Positions 47,161 to 58,834 of a stretch of DNA of 64,000 nucleotides are shown in pieces. Origin of the DNA: Alviniconcha marisindica (lineage: Eukaryota; Mollusca; Gastropoda; Provannidae); NCBI GenBank assembly GCA_018857735.1, contig JABMCL010000598.1, positions 493,501-557,500 of the forward strand, in the 5' to 3' direction. Each line of letters opens with the position of its first letter. The first letter of the stretch is position 1. Made by a program: the position numbers and the translations under genes. A model generated the notes under the pieces. The model was not told the origin of the DNA, searched no databases, and saw only the letters and a list, made by a program, of their open reading frames with translations.

Positions 47161-47545
47161 TATCACTGCAGTAACAGGTCTTCAGTGAGATCATTACCGT
47201 ATCGATACAATAGCACTCAACTGATCAGTGAGGTCATTACCGTATCGATGCAATAGCACTCATCTGATCAGTGAGGTCATTACCGTATCGATGCAATAGC
47301 ACTCATCTGATCAGTGAGGTCATTACCGTATCGATACAATAGCACTCAACTGATCAGTGAGGTCATTACCGTATCGATACAATAGCACTCAACTGATCAG
47401 TGAGGTCATTACCGTATCGATGCAATAGCACTCATCTGATCAGTGAGGTCATTACCGTATCGATGCAATAGCACTCATCTGATCAGTGAGATCATTACCG
47501 TATCGATGCAACAGCACTCATCTGATCAGTGAGATAGCTATTATC
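47160..47545. repeat. 43-bp minisatellite
   Basis: Eight to nine units of gatcagtgaggtcattaccg and tatcgatgcaatagcactca. Confidence 0.95.
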
Positions 47546-47548
47546 GTA

Positions 47549-47692
47549 TCAGTGCAGTAACCGCAGACAAGCTGATGAGCTGGCGCGGCGCAGTGCTCCC
47601 TCGCCGAGTAGCCAGAGAACTGACCAGTACAGCAACAGCAAGGCCTTGGTGGTGGTAGTCGGCCAGCATAATAGCGGAAAGATGGGCAACAT
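47549..47692 (-). CDS. Open frame with hydrophobic N-terminus, possible signal peptide (weak)
   Basis: A minus-strand frame starting at 47692 encodes MLPIFPLLCWP, then a leucine-rich stretch KALLLLYWSVLWLLG, and stops after 47 codons. A gtcagt donor, the form used by two EVA1C-like introns, occurs inside it after LLLLYW. It lies in about 250 bp of non-repetitive sequence. The upstream frame is also open, so this ATG need not be the start. It competes with 40557-40601 as a signal-peptide exon and may be chance. Confidence 0.14.
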   Translation of the reverse strand: MLPIFPLLCWPTTTTKALLLLYWSVLWLLGEGALRRASSSACLRLLH

Positions 47693-47989
47693 GGCATAGC
47701 GTGGCAGCAGCAGAGACAAGAGCGAGTCAGGTGTTCCCCGACTCTCGGCTAGTTTGTCGTCCGTCTCGACTGAAGCGCAAGAAATGCAACTGCACTCTGT
47801 GGCCTGCCGGAACACAAGAGGGAATAGTGACAGAAAGTGAGAAGTTTGAAAAGAAAGACGAAATATCCAAATGAAAAGAAAAGAAGAGAGGACATTCTCA
47901 AACCAAGAGGAACAGAAAGCCGAGAAACTTATTTCTGCAGGAAAAAGAGCCCCAAATAACCACCTCCACAGGAAACAGGTGTGGGCCCC

Positions 47990-48345
47990 CTTTTGGCAGG
48001 TGTGAGCGTGTGACCCCCCTTCTGCACAGGTGTGGGCGTGTGACCCCCCTTCTGCACAGGTGTGGGCGTGTGGACGCCCCTTCCGCACAGGTGTGGGCGT
48101 GTGACCCCCCTTCTGCCAGGTGTGGGCGTGTGACCCCCCTTCTGCCAGGTGTGGGCGTGTGACCCCCCTTCTGCCAGGTGTGGGCGTGTGACATCCTTTC
48201 TGTACAGGTGTGGGCGTGTGACACCCTTTCTGTACAGGTGTGGGCGTGTGGACCCCCTTCTGCCAGGTGTGGGCGTGTGGACCCCCTTTCTGTACAGGTG
48301 TGGACGTGTGACCCCCTTATGCCAGGTGTGGGCGTGAGGACAGAA
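47990..48345. repeat. 29-30-bp minisatellite
   Basis: Twelve units of caggtgtgggcgtgtgaccc and ccttctg. Confidence 0.95.
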
Positions 48346-48379
48346 CAGGGTCAGCACAGAAAGTTGACAATGGAGAAGA

Positions 48380-48468
48380 CAATTCTTCCGCCGCTCCTGC
48401 AGGGACTCGAACCTGCGACCTTTCGATCACAAATCTGACGTTCTAACCACTGAGCTATCGTCGCTCCC
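48380..48468 (-). mobile_element. tRNA-derived SINE head
   Basis: The minus strand starts gggagcgacgatagctca and has an A-box-like tagctcagtggttagaacg and a B box ggttcgagtcc, spaced as in a tRNA gene, followed by a body that does not close a tRNA acceptor stem properly. Its conceptual translation IAQWLERQICDRKVAGSS is commonly seen in annotated invertebrate genomes as a SINE artefact. I therefore call a SINE rather than a functional tRNA. Confidence 0.75.
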
Positions 48469-48540
48469 AAATTCCACATCCCAGTCAGTGCTTCTGATGT
48501 CATTGGTGTTCTACAGACAAACCTGCTGTAAAATAGACAG

Positions 48541-48630
48541 TATAATACCAAAACTAATAATAAAAACAATAATGGGGATTTGTATAGCGCCATTCTTCCA
48601 GACAAAGTGGGAGCCCACAGCGCTTAAAAA
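48541..48630 (-). mobile_element. LINE-type 3' terminus
   Basis: The stretch (aataat)-rich then gatttgtatagcgcc ... cacagcgctt has the same layout as the 3' ends of the LINE copies at 7.2 and 21.5 kb, in the same orientation. Only the last 90 bp or so remains. Confidence 0.55.
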
Positions 48631-48754
48631 CAACATTGTTTCTTAGATTGTTTGTCTGTTTCTTAGCTTGTTTGTCTGTTTCTTAGCGTTCCTTGGCTCA
48701 AAGCCCGAGGTTTACCGGCTAACGTTGGATGAGTTGGTAGCGTATGAAACCGTT

Positions 48755-48903
48755 TCCCCACACTGACATGCACAAACTTTCATCCCCACAATGACGTGCA
48801 CAAACCTTCATCCATACCTTGACATGCACAAACCTTCATCCATACCCTGACATGCACAAACCTTCATCCATACACTGACATGCACAAACCTTCATCCATA
48901 CAA
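48755..48903. repeat. 28-bp minisatellite
   Basis: Five units of actgacatgcacaaaccttc and atccata. Confidence 0.93.
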
Positions 48904-48914
48904 CTGCAGCGTCA

Positions 48915-49462
48915 CCCTGCCACACTATGGGTGACAAGGAGCCACAATATAGGTGACAAAGTGCCACAATATGGGTGACACCATAGGTCACAACTAACAA
49001 GGTGCCACGCTATGGTCACACAATTGGTCACAATTGGTCACAAAGTACCACACTATGGGTCACAAAGTGCCACACTATGGGTCACAAGGTGCCACACCAT
49101 GGGGCACAAACACTATGGGTCACAAAGTGCCACACCACGGGGCACAAACACTATGGGACACAAAGTGCCACACCGGCTATGGGTCACAAGGTGCCACACC
49201 ATGGGGCACGAACACTATGGGTCACAAAGTGCCACACTATGGGTCACAAGGTGCCACACCATGGGGCACAAACACTATGGGTCACAAGGTGCCACATTAT
49301 GGGTCACAAGGTGCCACACCATGGGGCACAAACACTATGGGTCACAAGGTCCCACACTATGGGTCACAAGGTGCCACACCATGGGGCACAAACACTATGG
49401 GGCACAAAGCGCTACACTATGGGTCACAAGATGCCACACTGTGGGTCGCAAAGTGCCCCAAA
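48915..49462. repeat. 24-27-bp minisatellite
   Basis: More than 20 units of actatgggtcacaaggtgcc with accatggggcacaaac alternates. Several open frames are artefacts. Confidence 0.95.
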
Positions 49463-49815
49463 CGAACTGCAGAACTGTGCAACTCAGGCAATGTAGCCAA
49501 GGGAGCGGCAGCGGCAAACCACGTGGTTCCAACTAAGGGGACTGAACCCAAGTGAGCGAAAAGCCGAGAGCAGCCTGGAGCCCAGTACGGGAGAAAGGGG
49601 AGAATGGCTGGCACCCAACATGTTCAACAGTCTTTGCTAGCGCGGACCGTAAACGATATAAATATGCAGACCTTCCCTCCGGTCCCTTATCGCCTGGCTT
49701 TTCGCTCGCTGCCTTATCGCCTGTTTGCTGGGCAAAATGTATCACGTGTAATACACAAGTTCCGTGAGGTGAGAGAGATTTCCGCCCACCGAAGGTCTGG
49801 TACACGGCGCCAAGG
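49463..49815. other. Non-repetitive stretch
   Basis: Unique sequence; nothing recognised. Confidence 0.4.
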
Positions 49816-50218
49816 GCAAAACAGACCGCACAGACCAGACCAGGGGCAAGACAGACCACACAGGGCAGACCAGGGGCAAAACAGACCACACAGGGCAGAC
49901 CAGGGGCAAGACAGACCACACAGGGCAGACCAGGGGCAAGACAGACCAGACCAGGGCAAGACAGACCGCACAGACCAGACCGGGGGCAAGACAGACCACA
50001 CAGGGCAGACCAGGGGCAAGACAGACCACACAGGACAGACCAGGGGCAAGACAGACCAGACCAGGGGCAAGACAGACCACACAGGGCAGACCAGGGGCAA
50101 GACAGACCACACAGGGCAGACCAGGGGCAAGACAGACCAGACCAGGGGCAAGACAGACCACACAGGGCAGACCAGGGGCAAGACAGACCAGATCAGGGGC
50201 AAGACAGACCGCACAGGG
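49816..50218. repeat. 30-bp minisatellite
   Basis: About 14 units of caggggcaagacagacca and cacagggcagac, with shorter deletion forms. Confidence 0.95.
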
Positions 50219-50368
50219 CACAGTCCGCTTCCTTGTCCACCCCCTCAGTGGCCCCCTCTCTCGTGTTTTCTGCAGTTGAACAGACCTGTACTATACAGGA
50301 AGGAAAAGACGATTTTCAAACTGACATACGCTCACATGACTTCTGAACAAGTCAGAACGGGCTGTGTG

Positions 50369-50369
<1 letters not shown>

Positions 50370-50420
<51 letters not shown>

Positions 50421-50421
50421 G

Positions 50422-50481
<60 letters not shown>

Positions 50482-50545
50482 CAGAGACAGAGACAGTGAG
50501 ACAGACAGACAGAGACAGAGACAGACAGACAGAAACACAGAGAGA
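50370..50545. repeat. (GA)n microsatellite with (GACA)n tail
   Basis: About 110 bp of GA with a few agag shifts, then gacagacagacagagacag; purine on plus. Confidence 0.97.
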
Positions 50546-50599
50546 AATATATACATACTTGCACGCGCCCAAAAAGTAAGGCGATGAACAGCGAAACAA

Positions 50600-51035
50600 G
50601 AAGGAAACGAATGGTAAGGGCGATGGACACTCAAACGTGAGAGAGATGAACAGTCAAACGTGAGAGAGATGAACACTCAAACGTGAGAGAGATGAACACT
50701 CAAACGTGAGAGATGAACAGTCAAACGTGACGGCGGTGACCAGTCAAACGTGAGGGCGATGAACACTCAAACGTGAGAGAGATGAACACTCAAACGTGAG
50801 AGAGATGAACACTCAAACGTGACAGAGATGAACAGTCAAACGTGAGAGAGATGAACAGTCAAACGTGAAGGCGGTGAACAGTCACACGTGAGAGAGATGA
50901 ACAGTTAAATTAAGTAAACATGGTGCTTAACGTCCCAAGAAACCGTAAGGCTTATTAGGGACAGTCAAACGTGAGGGAGGTAAACAGTCAAACATGAGGG
51001 AGGTAAACAGTCAAACATGCGGGAGATGAATGGTC
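50600..51035. repeat. 23-bp minisatellite
   Basis: About 16 units of cagtcaaacgtgagagagat. It is interrupted at 50915-50965 by tgcttaacgtccca sequence shared with the 34.3-kb array unit. Confidence 0.94.
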
Positions 51036-51049
51036 AAAAGCAGAAACTG

Positions 51050-51290
51050 CACGAATCTCCCGGAGAACGTGGACTGATGTACATTCAAACACAGCAACCC
51101 ACATGAACCCCAGCATGCGAACACTGATGTACGCTCGTAAACACTCCAAAGCAGTAACCTACATGAGTTTTAGAATGTGAACAATGGGGTAAAAACACTA
51201 ACACTCCAACGCAGTAACCTACATGATTTTCAGAATGTGAATTATAATGGTGTAAAAATACGAAACACTCCAGTGCGGCAACCTACATGA

Positions 51291-51291
<1 letters not shown>
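51050..51291. repeat. About 60-bp degenerate minisatellite
   Basis: Four units of acactcca-cgcagtaacctacatga and gaatgtgaa; old and diverged. Confidence 0.8.

Positions 51292-51378
<87 letters not shown>
51291..51378. repeat. (GA)n microsatellite
   Basis: About 42 GA units with two single-base shifts, purine on plus. Confidence 0.98.
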
Positions 51379-51381
<3 letters not shown>

Positions 51382-51459
51382 GTGAACAACGGCGTATAAT
51401 ACACATCCGCAACACAGTGACCTACACAGATCCTTAACTATGAAAGTGCACGCGCACAC

Positions 51460-51468
51460 GCACGCACG

Positions 51469-51512
<44 letters not shown>

Positions 51513-51535
51513 ACCCCTCCCCACACACACACTTC
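51460..51535. repeat. (AC)n microsatellite
   Basis: AC run preceded by acgcacgcacgcacgcgcg. Confidence 0.96.
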
Positions 51536-51764
51536 AGGGCAGAGAGCTACCTGCACGATGTGGACATCAGAGACAGCCGACTCGGAAGCCCGCAGCTGTG
51601 TTCAGGTGTCAAGACGAGAGATAACACGTGACAAAACCGCCACGTTATCTACCTACCTAGCCTTCCCTCAACACCCACTTTCTCATCAGCCGGGATAGCA
51701 CACCCAAGATTATATTCTGACCTCTGTAGTGCAACCACCGCTAGGTCCCCGTACCGCACTGCAC

Positions 51765-53092
51765 GCCGTCACTGTCACACCGTGCAGACAGCCTTCGTCA
51801 CTGTGCCGTCACACCGTGCAGACAGCCTTCGTTACTGTGCCGTCACACCGTGCAGACAGTCTTCGTCACTGTGCCGTCACACCGTGCAGACAGCCTTCGT
51901 CACTGTGCCGTCACACCGTGCAGACAGCCTTCGTCACTGTGCCGTCACACCGTGCAGACAGCCTTCGTCACTGTGCCGTCACATCGTGCAGACAGCCTTC
52001 GTCACTGTGCCGTCACATCGTGCAGACAGCCTTCGTCACTGTGCCGTCACACCGTGCAGACAGCCTTCGTCACTGTGCCGTCACACCGTGCAGACAGCCT
52101 TCGTCACTGTGCCGTCACACCGTGCAGACAGCCTTCGTCACAGTGCTGTCACACCATGCAGACAGTCCTTGTCACAATGCTGTCACACCGTGCAGACAGT
52201 CCTTGTCACTGTGCTGTCACACCGTGCAGACAGCCCTCGTAACTGACGTCACACCGTGCAGACAGTCCTTGTCACAGTGCAGTCACACCATGCAGACAGT
52301 CCTTGTCACAGTGCCGTCACACCGTGCAGACAGTCCTTGTCACAGTGCTGTCACACCGTGCAGACAGTCCTTGTCACAGTGCTGTCACACCGTGCAGACA
52401 GTCCTTGTCACTGTGCTGTCACACCGTGCAGACAGTCCTTGTCACTGTGCCGTCACACCGTGCACAGTCCTTGTCACAGTGCTGTCACACCGTGCAGACA
52501 GTCCTGTAACTGCGTCACACCGTGCAGACAGTCCTTGTCACAGTGCGTCACACCGTGCAGACAGTCCTTGTCACAGTGCTGTCACACCGTGCAGACAGTC
52601 CTTGTCACGGTGCCGTCACACCGTGCAGACAGTCCTTGTCACTGGTGCCGTCACACCGTGCAGACAGTCCTTGTCACAGTGCTGTCACAGTGCGTCACAC
52701 CGTGCAGACAGTCCTTGTCACTGTGCTGTCACACCGTGCAGACAGTCCTTGTCACGGTGCCGTCACACCGTGCAGACAGTCCTTGTCACAGTGCTGTCAC
52801 AGTGCCGTCACACCGTGCAGACAGTCCTTGTCACAGTGCTGTCACACTCACACCGTGCAGACAGTCCTTGTCACTGTGCCGTCACACCGTGCAGACAGTC
52901 CTTGTCACTGTGCCGTCACACCGTGCAGACAGTCCTTGTCACAGTCCTTGTCACAGTGCTGTCACACTCACACCGTGCAGACATTCCTTGTCACGGTGCC
53001 GTCACATCGTGCAGACAGTCCTTGTCACAGTGCCGTCACACCGTGCAGACAGTCCTTGTCACAGTGCCGTCACACCGTGCAGACAAGTCTAG
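51765..53092. repeat. 34-bp minisatellite
   Basis: About 39 units of gtcacaccgtgcagacagtc and cttgtcacagtgc. Left units read gccttcgtcactgtgc and right units gtccttgtcacagtgc, so two subfamilies. The 467-codon frame is an artefact. Confidence 0.96.
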
Positions 53093-53392
53093 TCTGACAA
53101 AGCGTGACGGTGAAGGTCTGTGTAAAAACTAACCAACCCAAGTCTAGTCTGGCAAAGCGTGACGGTGAAGGTCTGTGTAAAAACTAACCAACCCAAGTCT
53201 AGTCTGACAAAGCGTGACGGTGAAGGTCTGTGTAAAAACTAACCAACCCAAGTCTAGTCTGGCAAAGCGTGACGGTGACGGTCTGTGTTCAAGGTTTTAT
53301 TGTAAAAACTAACCAACCCAAGTCTAGTCTGGTAAAATGTAGCTGTGAAGGTCTGGGTAAAAACCAACCCAAGTCTAGTCTACCGACAAAGC
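53085..53392. repeat. 55-bp minisatellite
   Basis: Five to six units of aagtctagtctgacaaagcg and ggtctgtgtaaaaactaacc. Confidence 0.94.
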
Positions 53393-53393
53393 G

Positions 53394-54128
53394 GTGGTTT
53401 CTTCCGGACGTGTATCGCCCCCACCCACCGCTCGCCACCAGTCCACACTGTCTGAGCCCGAAGTGGAGCGCAGACCAGACGTGAACGGGAACCGCTGTGC
53501 CTTCACCAGCCTCTCTGGGACACAGCCTCTTCACGCCCCTGCTGCAGCGGCGCTGTTTACGTTGCTTCGTCCGCTGCTTCCAGATTCCGCGGTCTGCTCA
53601 TTCTTTCCGCGTTCAGTTGCCACTGGAAACGAACTGCGGCTGACACAAATTAAACCACAAAAACTCTATGAGGGATTCCAAGCATTCTTTGTGAATTTGC
53701 AGGCTGGAGTTTCCGTATCAAAAAGGCCAAACAAACTGTGGGGCGGGGTGGAGAGAAGGGAGACGAGCCACTACCTCAAGATAACTGAAGCTAATGAAGA
53801 CACACGACGTGACAACTCGACGTGTCGGTCGTCTGGCCTTGTTCACGTTCTGAGGAGCCCGCGGTCTTTTTTCATTCCTAGAGGAAAGTACACATGCCTT
53901 TCACACAGTGGGCCAGACCCCCCCACCCCCCCCACACACACACACTTCCCTTCCACACACACACAGAGCCAACCCATGCCACATGGTGCTGTAAAAACAT
54001 TCTCCCAGTCGGCAATAGAACCAGACTCTCCACCCCCCCCCCACCCCGCTTCAGGGAGGTTGACTTCACTCCCAGCGGCTCAAGGCCTGGAGGTTGACTT
54101 CACTCCCAGCTCAAGGCCTGGAGGTTGA
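53394..54128 (+). CDS. Long open frame of unknown meaning
   Basis: A 244-codon frame opens at the end of a 55-bp array and runs through about 500 bp of non-repetitive sequence (residues such as LRLTQIKPQKLYEGFQAFFVNLQ) before entering C-rich low-complexity DNA and a 34-bp array. I do not recognise a domain. Its last third is repeat translation, so the frame is not a real gene as it stands. The middle could hide an exon, but no convincing splice pair was seen. Confidence 0.12.
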   Translation: MVSSGRVSPPPTARHQSTLSEPEVERRPDVNGNRCAFTSLSGTQPLHAPAAAALFTLLRPLLPDSAVCSFFPRSVATGNELRLTQIKPQKLYEGFQAFFVNLQAGVSVSKRPNKLWGGVERRETSHYLKITEANEDTRRDNSTCRSSGLVHVLRSPRSFFIPRGKYTCLSHSGPDPPTPPTHTHFPSTHTQSQPMPHGAVKTFSQSAIEPDSPPPPHPASGRLTSLPAAQGLEVDFTPSSRPGG

Positions 54129-54242
54129 CTTCACTCCCAGCGGCTCAAGGCCTGGAGGTTGACTTCACTCCCAGCGGCTCAAGGCCTGGAGGTTGACTTC
54201 ACTCCCAGCACAAGGCCTGGAGGTTGACTTCACTCCCAGCCG
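54055..54242. repeat. 34-bp minisatellite
   Basis: Six units of ggcctggaggttgacttcac and tcccagcggctcaa, ending at a poly-G run. Confidence 0.94.
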
Positions 54243-54471
54243 GGGGGGAGGGGGGGGGGGGGGAAAGGACAGGCAAATCCACATATTATTATGGTAATCA
54301 TTCTGGGCGGAGGGGGCGAGGTGGTGTGGGGTGGTGAGACAGTGTAACATTGGTGGCATTCGAACTGTCCAAACACCAAACCATTTTTTTCTCAACAGCT
54401 GTTAAAACAATGGATAGTTTAAGTTAGTTCATTCTTGGAGTTTGAGTACCGTCAACCGCACAGCGTCACCT

Positions 54472-55038
54472 CAAGACGAACCCCAAAGAATCGTACTGGT
54501 GTTGATGAACCCCAAAGAATCGTACTGGTGTTGACGAACCCCAAAGAATCGTACTGGTGTTGATGAACCCCAAAGAATCGTACTGGTGTTGACGAACCCC
54601 AAAGAATCGTACTGGTGTTGACGAACCCCAAAGAATCGTACTGGTGTTGATGAACCCCAAAGAATCGTACTGGTGTTGACGAACCCCAAAGAATCGTACT
54701 GGTGTTGATGAACCCCAAAGAATCGTACTGGTGTTGACGAACCCCAAAGAATCGTACTGGTGTCGACGAACCCCAAAGAATCGTACTGGTGTTGACGAAC
54801 CCCAAAGAACCGTACTGGTGTTGATGAACCCCAAAGAATCGTACTGGTGTTGACGAACCCCAGAGAATCGTACTGGTGTTGACGAACCCCAAAGAATCGT
54901 ACTGGTGTTGACGAACCCCAAAGAATCGTACTGGTGCTGACGAACCCCAAAGAATCGTACTGGTGCTGATGAACCCCAAAGAATCGTGCTGGTGTTGACG
55001 AACCCCAAAGAACTGTACTGGTGCTGACGAACCCCAAA
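54472..55038. repeat. 30-bp minisatellite
   Basis: Nineteen units of gaaccccaaagaatcgtact and ggtgttgac with gatg/gacg variation. Very homogeneous, so recent. Minus frames are artefacts. Confidence 0.97.
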
Positions 55039-55039
55039 G

Positions 55040-55336
55040 AAGAGGGACCAGAAGGTCGTGCTGGAGACCAGAACAGGGACCAGAAGGTTGTGCTGCAGAC
55101 CAGAACAGGGACCAGAAGGCCGTGCTGCAGACCAGAACAGGGACCAGAAGGTCGTGCTGCAGACCAGAACAGGGACCAGAAGGTCGTGCTGCAGACCAGA
55201 ACAGGGACCAGAAGGTCGTGCTGCAGACCAGAACAGGGACCAGAAGGCCGTGCTGCAGACCAGAACAGGGACCAGAAGGTCGTGCTGCAGACCAGAACAG
55301 GGACCAGAAGGTCGTGCTGCAGACCAGAACAGGGAC
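55040..55336. repeat. 32-bp minisatellite
   Basis: Nine units of gaccagaacagggaccagaa and ggtcgtgctgca, directly abutting the 30-bp array. Confidence 0.97.
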
Positions 55337-55735
55337 CCCACAGCCCTTGTTGACACAGAAACAGACCGGATCTTTGCAGACTTTACAGTCAGAGGGAAAT
55401 CTTCTTTTCCGACACGGTCTGCCCACCTCAGTGCCTGTGACCAGAGAACCTAGTGAACCTCGGCAACTGGGGGCCGGGCGGTTACCACAGCAACAGTCCA
55501 CACAGCTCATGTGACTAGCTGTCTAACGGGTGTGTCAGTCCGCACACCCAGCCCTTTCTTCTCTCCTCTCAGTGTTAACGTCAGCGTCACGTGCAATGAC
55601 GTCACCGGTGGCACACAAAGCCTCCGCTGGCACTGCCGCTTCTCGCAGAAGCTGTGACGTGGACTTGGATGAGCAGCGTACGACGGTTTGAATCCCAACT
55701 GTCAGTGTCAGTGTAATGGCGTGGAACAACTGACT
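55337..55735. other. Non-repetitive stretch
   Basis: Unique sequence. An acceptor-like cttctctcctctcag at about 55557-55571 precedes a 27-codon frame that stops; not supported as an exon. Confidence 0.35.
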
Positions 55736-57425
55736 GCATTCACTGTTGCAATAGCTAACTGACATTACTGTTGCAATAGCTAACTGACAACTGACATTAC
55801 TGTTGAAATAGCCAACTGAGATTACTGTTGCAATAGCTAACTGACATTACTGTTGCAATAGCTAACTGACATTACTGTTGAAATAGCTAACTGACATTAC
55901 TGTTGAAATAGCTAACTGACATTACTGTTGAAATAGCCAACTGAGATTACTGTTGAAATAGCTAACTGACATTACTGTTGAAATAGCTAACTGACATTAC
56001 TGTTGAAATAGCAACTGAATTACTGTTGAAATAGCTAACTGGATACTGTTGAAACAGCCAGCTGAGATCACTGTTGAAATAGCTAACTGACATTACTGTT
56101 GAAATAGCTAACTGACATTACTGTTGAAATAGCCAGCTGAGGTTACTGTTGAAATAGCTAACTGGGATTACTGTTGAAATAGCCAGCTGAGATTACTGTT
56201 GAAATAGCTGAGATTACTGTTGAAATAGTTGAAATAGCCAGCTGAGATTACTGTTGAAATAGCCGAGATTACTGTTGAAATAGCAAACTGGGATTACTGT
56301 TGAAATAGCCAGCTGAGATTACTGTTGAAATAGCTGAGATTACTGTTGAAATAGCAAACTGGGATTACTGTTGAAATAGCCAGCTGAGATTACTGTTGAA
56401 ATAGCCAGCTGAGATTACTGTTGAAATAGCTAACTGGGTTTACTGAACATGAAACAGCTTTTGCAGACTGACTGGGTTTACTGTTGAACTTAAATATCTA
56501 ACTGACTTGGTTTACAGTTGAAATAGCTAACTGAGATTACTGTTGAAATAGCTTTTGCTGACCGACTGGATTTACTGTTGAACTGGAATATCTAACTAAC
56601 TTGGTTTACTGTTGAAATAGCTAACTGAGTTTACTGAACATGAAACAGCTTTTGCTGACCGACATGGTTTACTGCTCAGTGAAATAGCTGACCGTTTACT
56701 CCTGAAATAGCTTACTGACTTGGTTTACAGCCGAAATAGCTAACTGTGTTTACTGGTGAATTAGCTAACTGACTGGGCTTACTGGTGAAATAGCTGACTG
56801 ACTTGTGAAATAGCTGACTGATTGGGCTGACTGGTGAAATAGCTGACTGACTGGTGAAACTACCGACTGACTGGCAAAACAGCTGACTGACAGGGCTTAC
56901 TGGTGAACTAGCCGACTGACTGGTGAAACTACCGACTGACTGGCAAGCCAGTTTACTGACAGGGTTACAGGTGAACTAACCGACTGACTGGTGAAACAGC
57001 CGACTGACTGGCAAAACAGCTGACTGACAGGGCTTACTGCTGAAACAGTTGACTGACTGGCAAAACAGCTGACTGACAGGGCTTACTGGTGAAACAGTTG
57101 ACTGACTGGCAAAACAGTTGACTGACAGGGCTTACTGGTGAAACAGTTGACTGACTGGCAAAACAGCTGACTGACAGGGCTAACTGGTGAAACAGTTGAC
57201 TGACAGGGCTTACTGGTGAAACAGCTGACTGACAGGGCTTGCTGGTGAAACAGCTGACTGACAGGGCTTGCTGGTGAAACAGCTGACTGACAGGGCTTAC
57301 TGGTGAAACAGCTGACTGACTGGCAAAACAGCTGACTGACAGGGCTTACTGGTGAAACAGCTGACTGACAGGGCTTGCTGGTGAAACAGCTGACTGACAG
57401 GGCTTGCTGGTGAAACAGCTGACTG
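55736..57425. repeat. 25- to 29-bp minisatellite series
   Basis: 1.7 kb. Units begin as tagctaactgacattactgt (25 bp), lose regularity near 56450-56760, then become gctgactgacagggcttact plus ggtgaaaca (29 bp). The gradual change shows one family evolving along the array. Confidence 0.93.
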
Positions 57426-57529
57426 CGCCCTCTCCACCCTCTGGTCTCAGTCTCCACAAAGAGTCCCCTCGGTGTCCGGAGACAGCCGGCGACCAACGAG
57501 TCTGACTGGACAGCGGGCAGGGAAAGCCC

Positions 57530-57640
57530 CAGTGGGAATACAACACGCGCGTGGGGACATTGTATAGCATTATATACAACAACAGGCGTGGGGACATCGT
57601 ACAGCATTATATACAACACAACAGGCGTGGCATATATCCT
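57530..57640. repeat. Short aggcgtggggacat array
   Basis: Three units of gtggggacattgtatagcat and atacaacaaca. Confidence 0.85.
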
Positions 57641-58834
57641 GTAACATGCATAGGAAAGTGTGCAATTTGAGTAACTTGAAAAGGATTTAATAGGGTTTAC
57701 AAAACTTCATAACAATTTGCCGCAAGTTACACGCGGTAAATCTTCTCCATAAAATGCGTCAATCAGGGATGACGATGAACGTGAAAACAGTTCACTGTGA
57801 AGCCAGGCAACACAAGAAGTATAATGATGCAGATGGGCACAAAGCCCCCCCCCCCCCACACACACACACACCCCTCCCCCACCGACACATTCCGGCGATT
57901 GACAGCATAACAACCCTTTCTACCCCGCACTTTGCCAAGCAATGTCCCAGGTGTAAAGTGCAAAGGTCATCACGCATCATCGTGCGCACTGTCAAAAGCG
58001 GCAAAGCCAGAAAGACACGAAATGAGCTCACCCGAAACTCGCGCCAGATTGAGTGACGATGCGCGAAGCCTGGTGTGTAAAGCCGACTAAAAGTAAAACG
58101 GCAGATGACTCCCACCTCAGGCCCGGCGGTCTGCCGGTAATCAATCCCTCGTCGGCTGCCGGTCAGCACCGCTACATGCCAGACGGAGGCCGCGTCACTC
58201 AGCTCCCTACGCTCTGTGGCCAGAGAACAAGCAGCAGGCTGATTCCGCGTGAGCGCAGACAACAAAGAACCCGCTTTTCTGCGCGTCGTCAGAGTAGCTC
58301 GTTAATCAATAGTCTTTCCCGCACAGCGAGACACGAGTGTCGGTTTTTTACCCGAAGATCGACAGGTCGGACCCCGACCTAACCGTCAGACTGTCATTCT
58401 TCCTCGTCTGTTGTCGCAACCTCCATCGGTTATTGTGAAAGCCGGTATTAGGCCTACTGTGTTGGCACTGAAATAAACGCCGGGGAAAAGGAGATGGGGA
58501 AATTCAGCGGAAAGGAAACGATGGACATTTCCGCCAGTCAGTGCAGCCTGCTGCGTTGGCCTGTTGCATCACTGCAGGCGTACCGTAAGTGACACGAGGA
58601 CATAACGAGGGAACAGTAATGCGCTGAACGCACAGACACTGGAATTTCAAAAATTGCTGGGGATTTTAAACACTTGAACAAGTTGTAGTTGTACGAAACC
58701 GAGACAGGAAATTTTGAAACTAATAACGAGGATGTATTTTTAGTTATGACAACCCCAAAAATTGCGAGTGAGTGGTGCTCAGCAACACAGCGGTTCTACG
58801 AGATGCTGCCATGAAGCAACAGCCAACAATAGTA
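57641..58834. other. Non-repetitive stretch, no recognised gene
   Basis: About 1.2 kb of unique sequence with one poly-C/(CA)n tract near 57846. Frames of 100-157 codons on both strands show no recognised domain. Confidence 0.4.

Noticed and set aside
48380..48468. Functional tRNA gene
   Set aside because: A and B boxes are present, but the ends do not pair into a proper acceptor stem and LINE-type sequence lies nearby; a SINE fits better.
51729..53132. 467-codon plus frame
   Set aside because: Translation of the 34-bp array at 51765-53092, with its phase maintained by chance length variants.
54452..55510. 352-codon minus frame that looks like a repetitive secreted protein
   Set aside because: Runs through two abutting minisatellites of 30 and 32 bp; other frames are open as well.
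55557..55655. Possible plus-strand immunoglobulin-like exon
   Set aside because: A good acceptor is followed by only 27 codons before a stop, with no donor and no conserved tryptophan/cysteine spacing.
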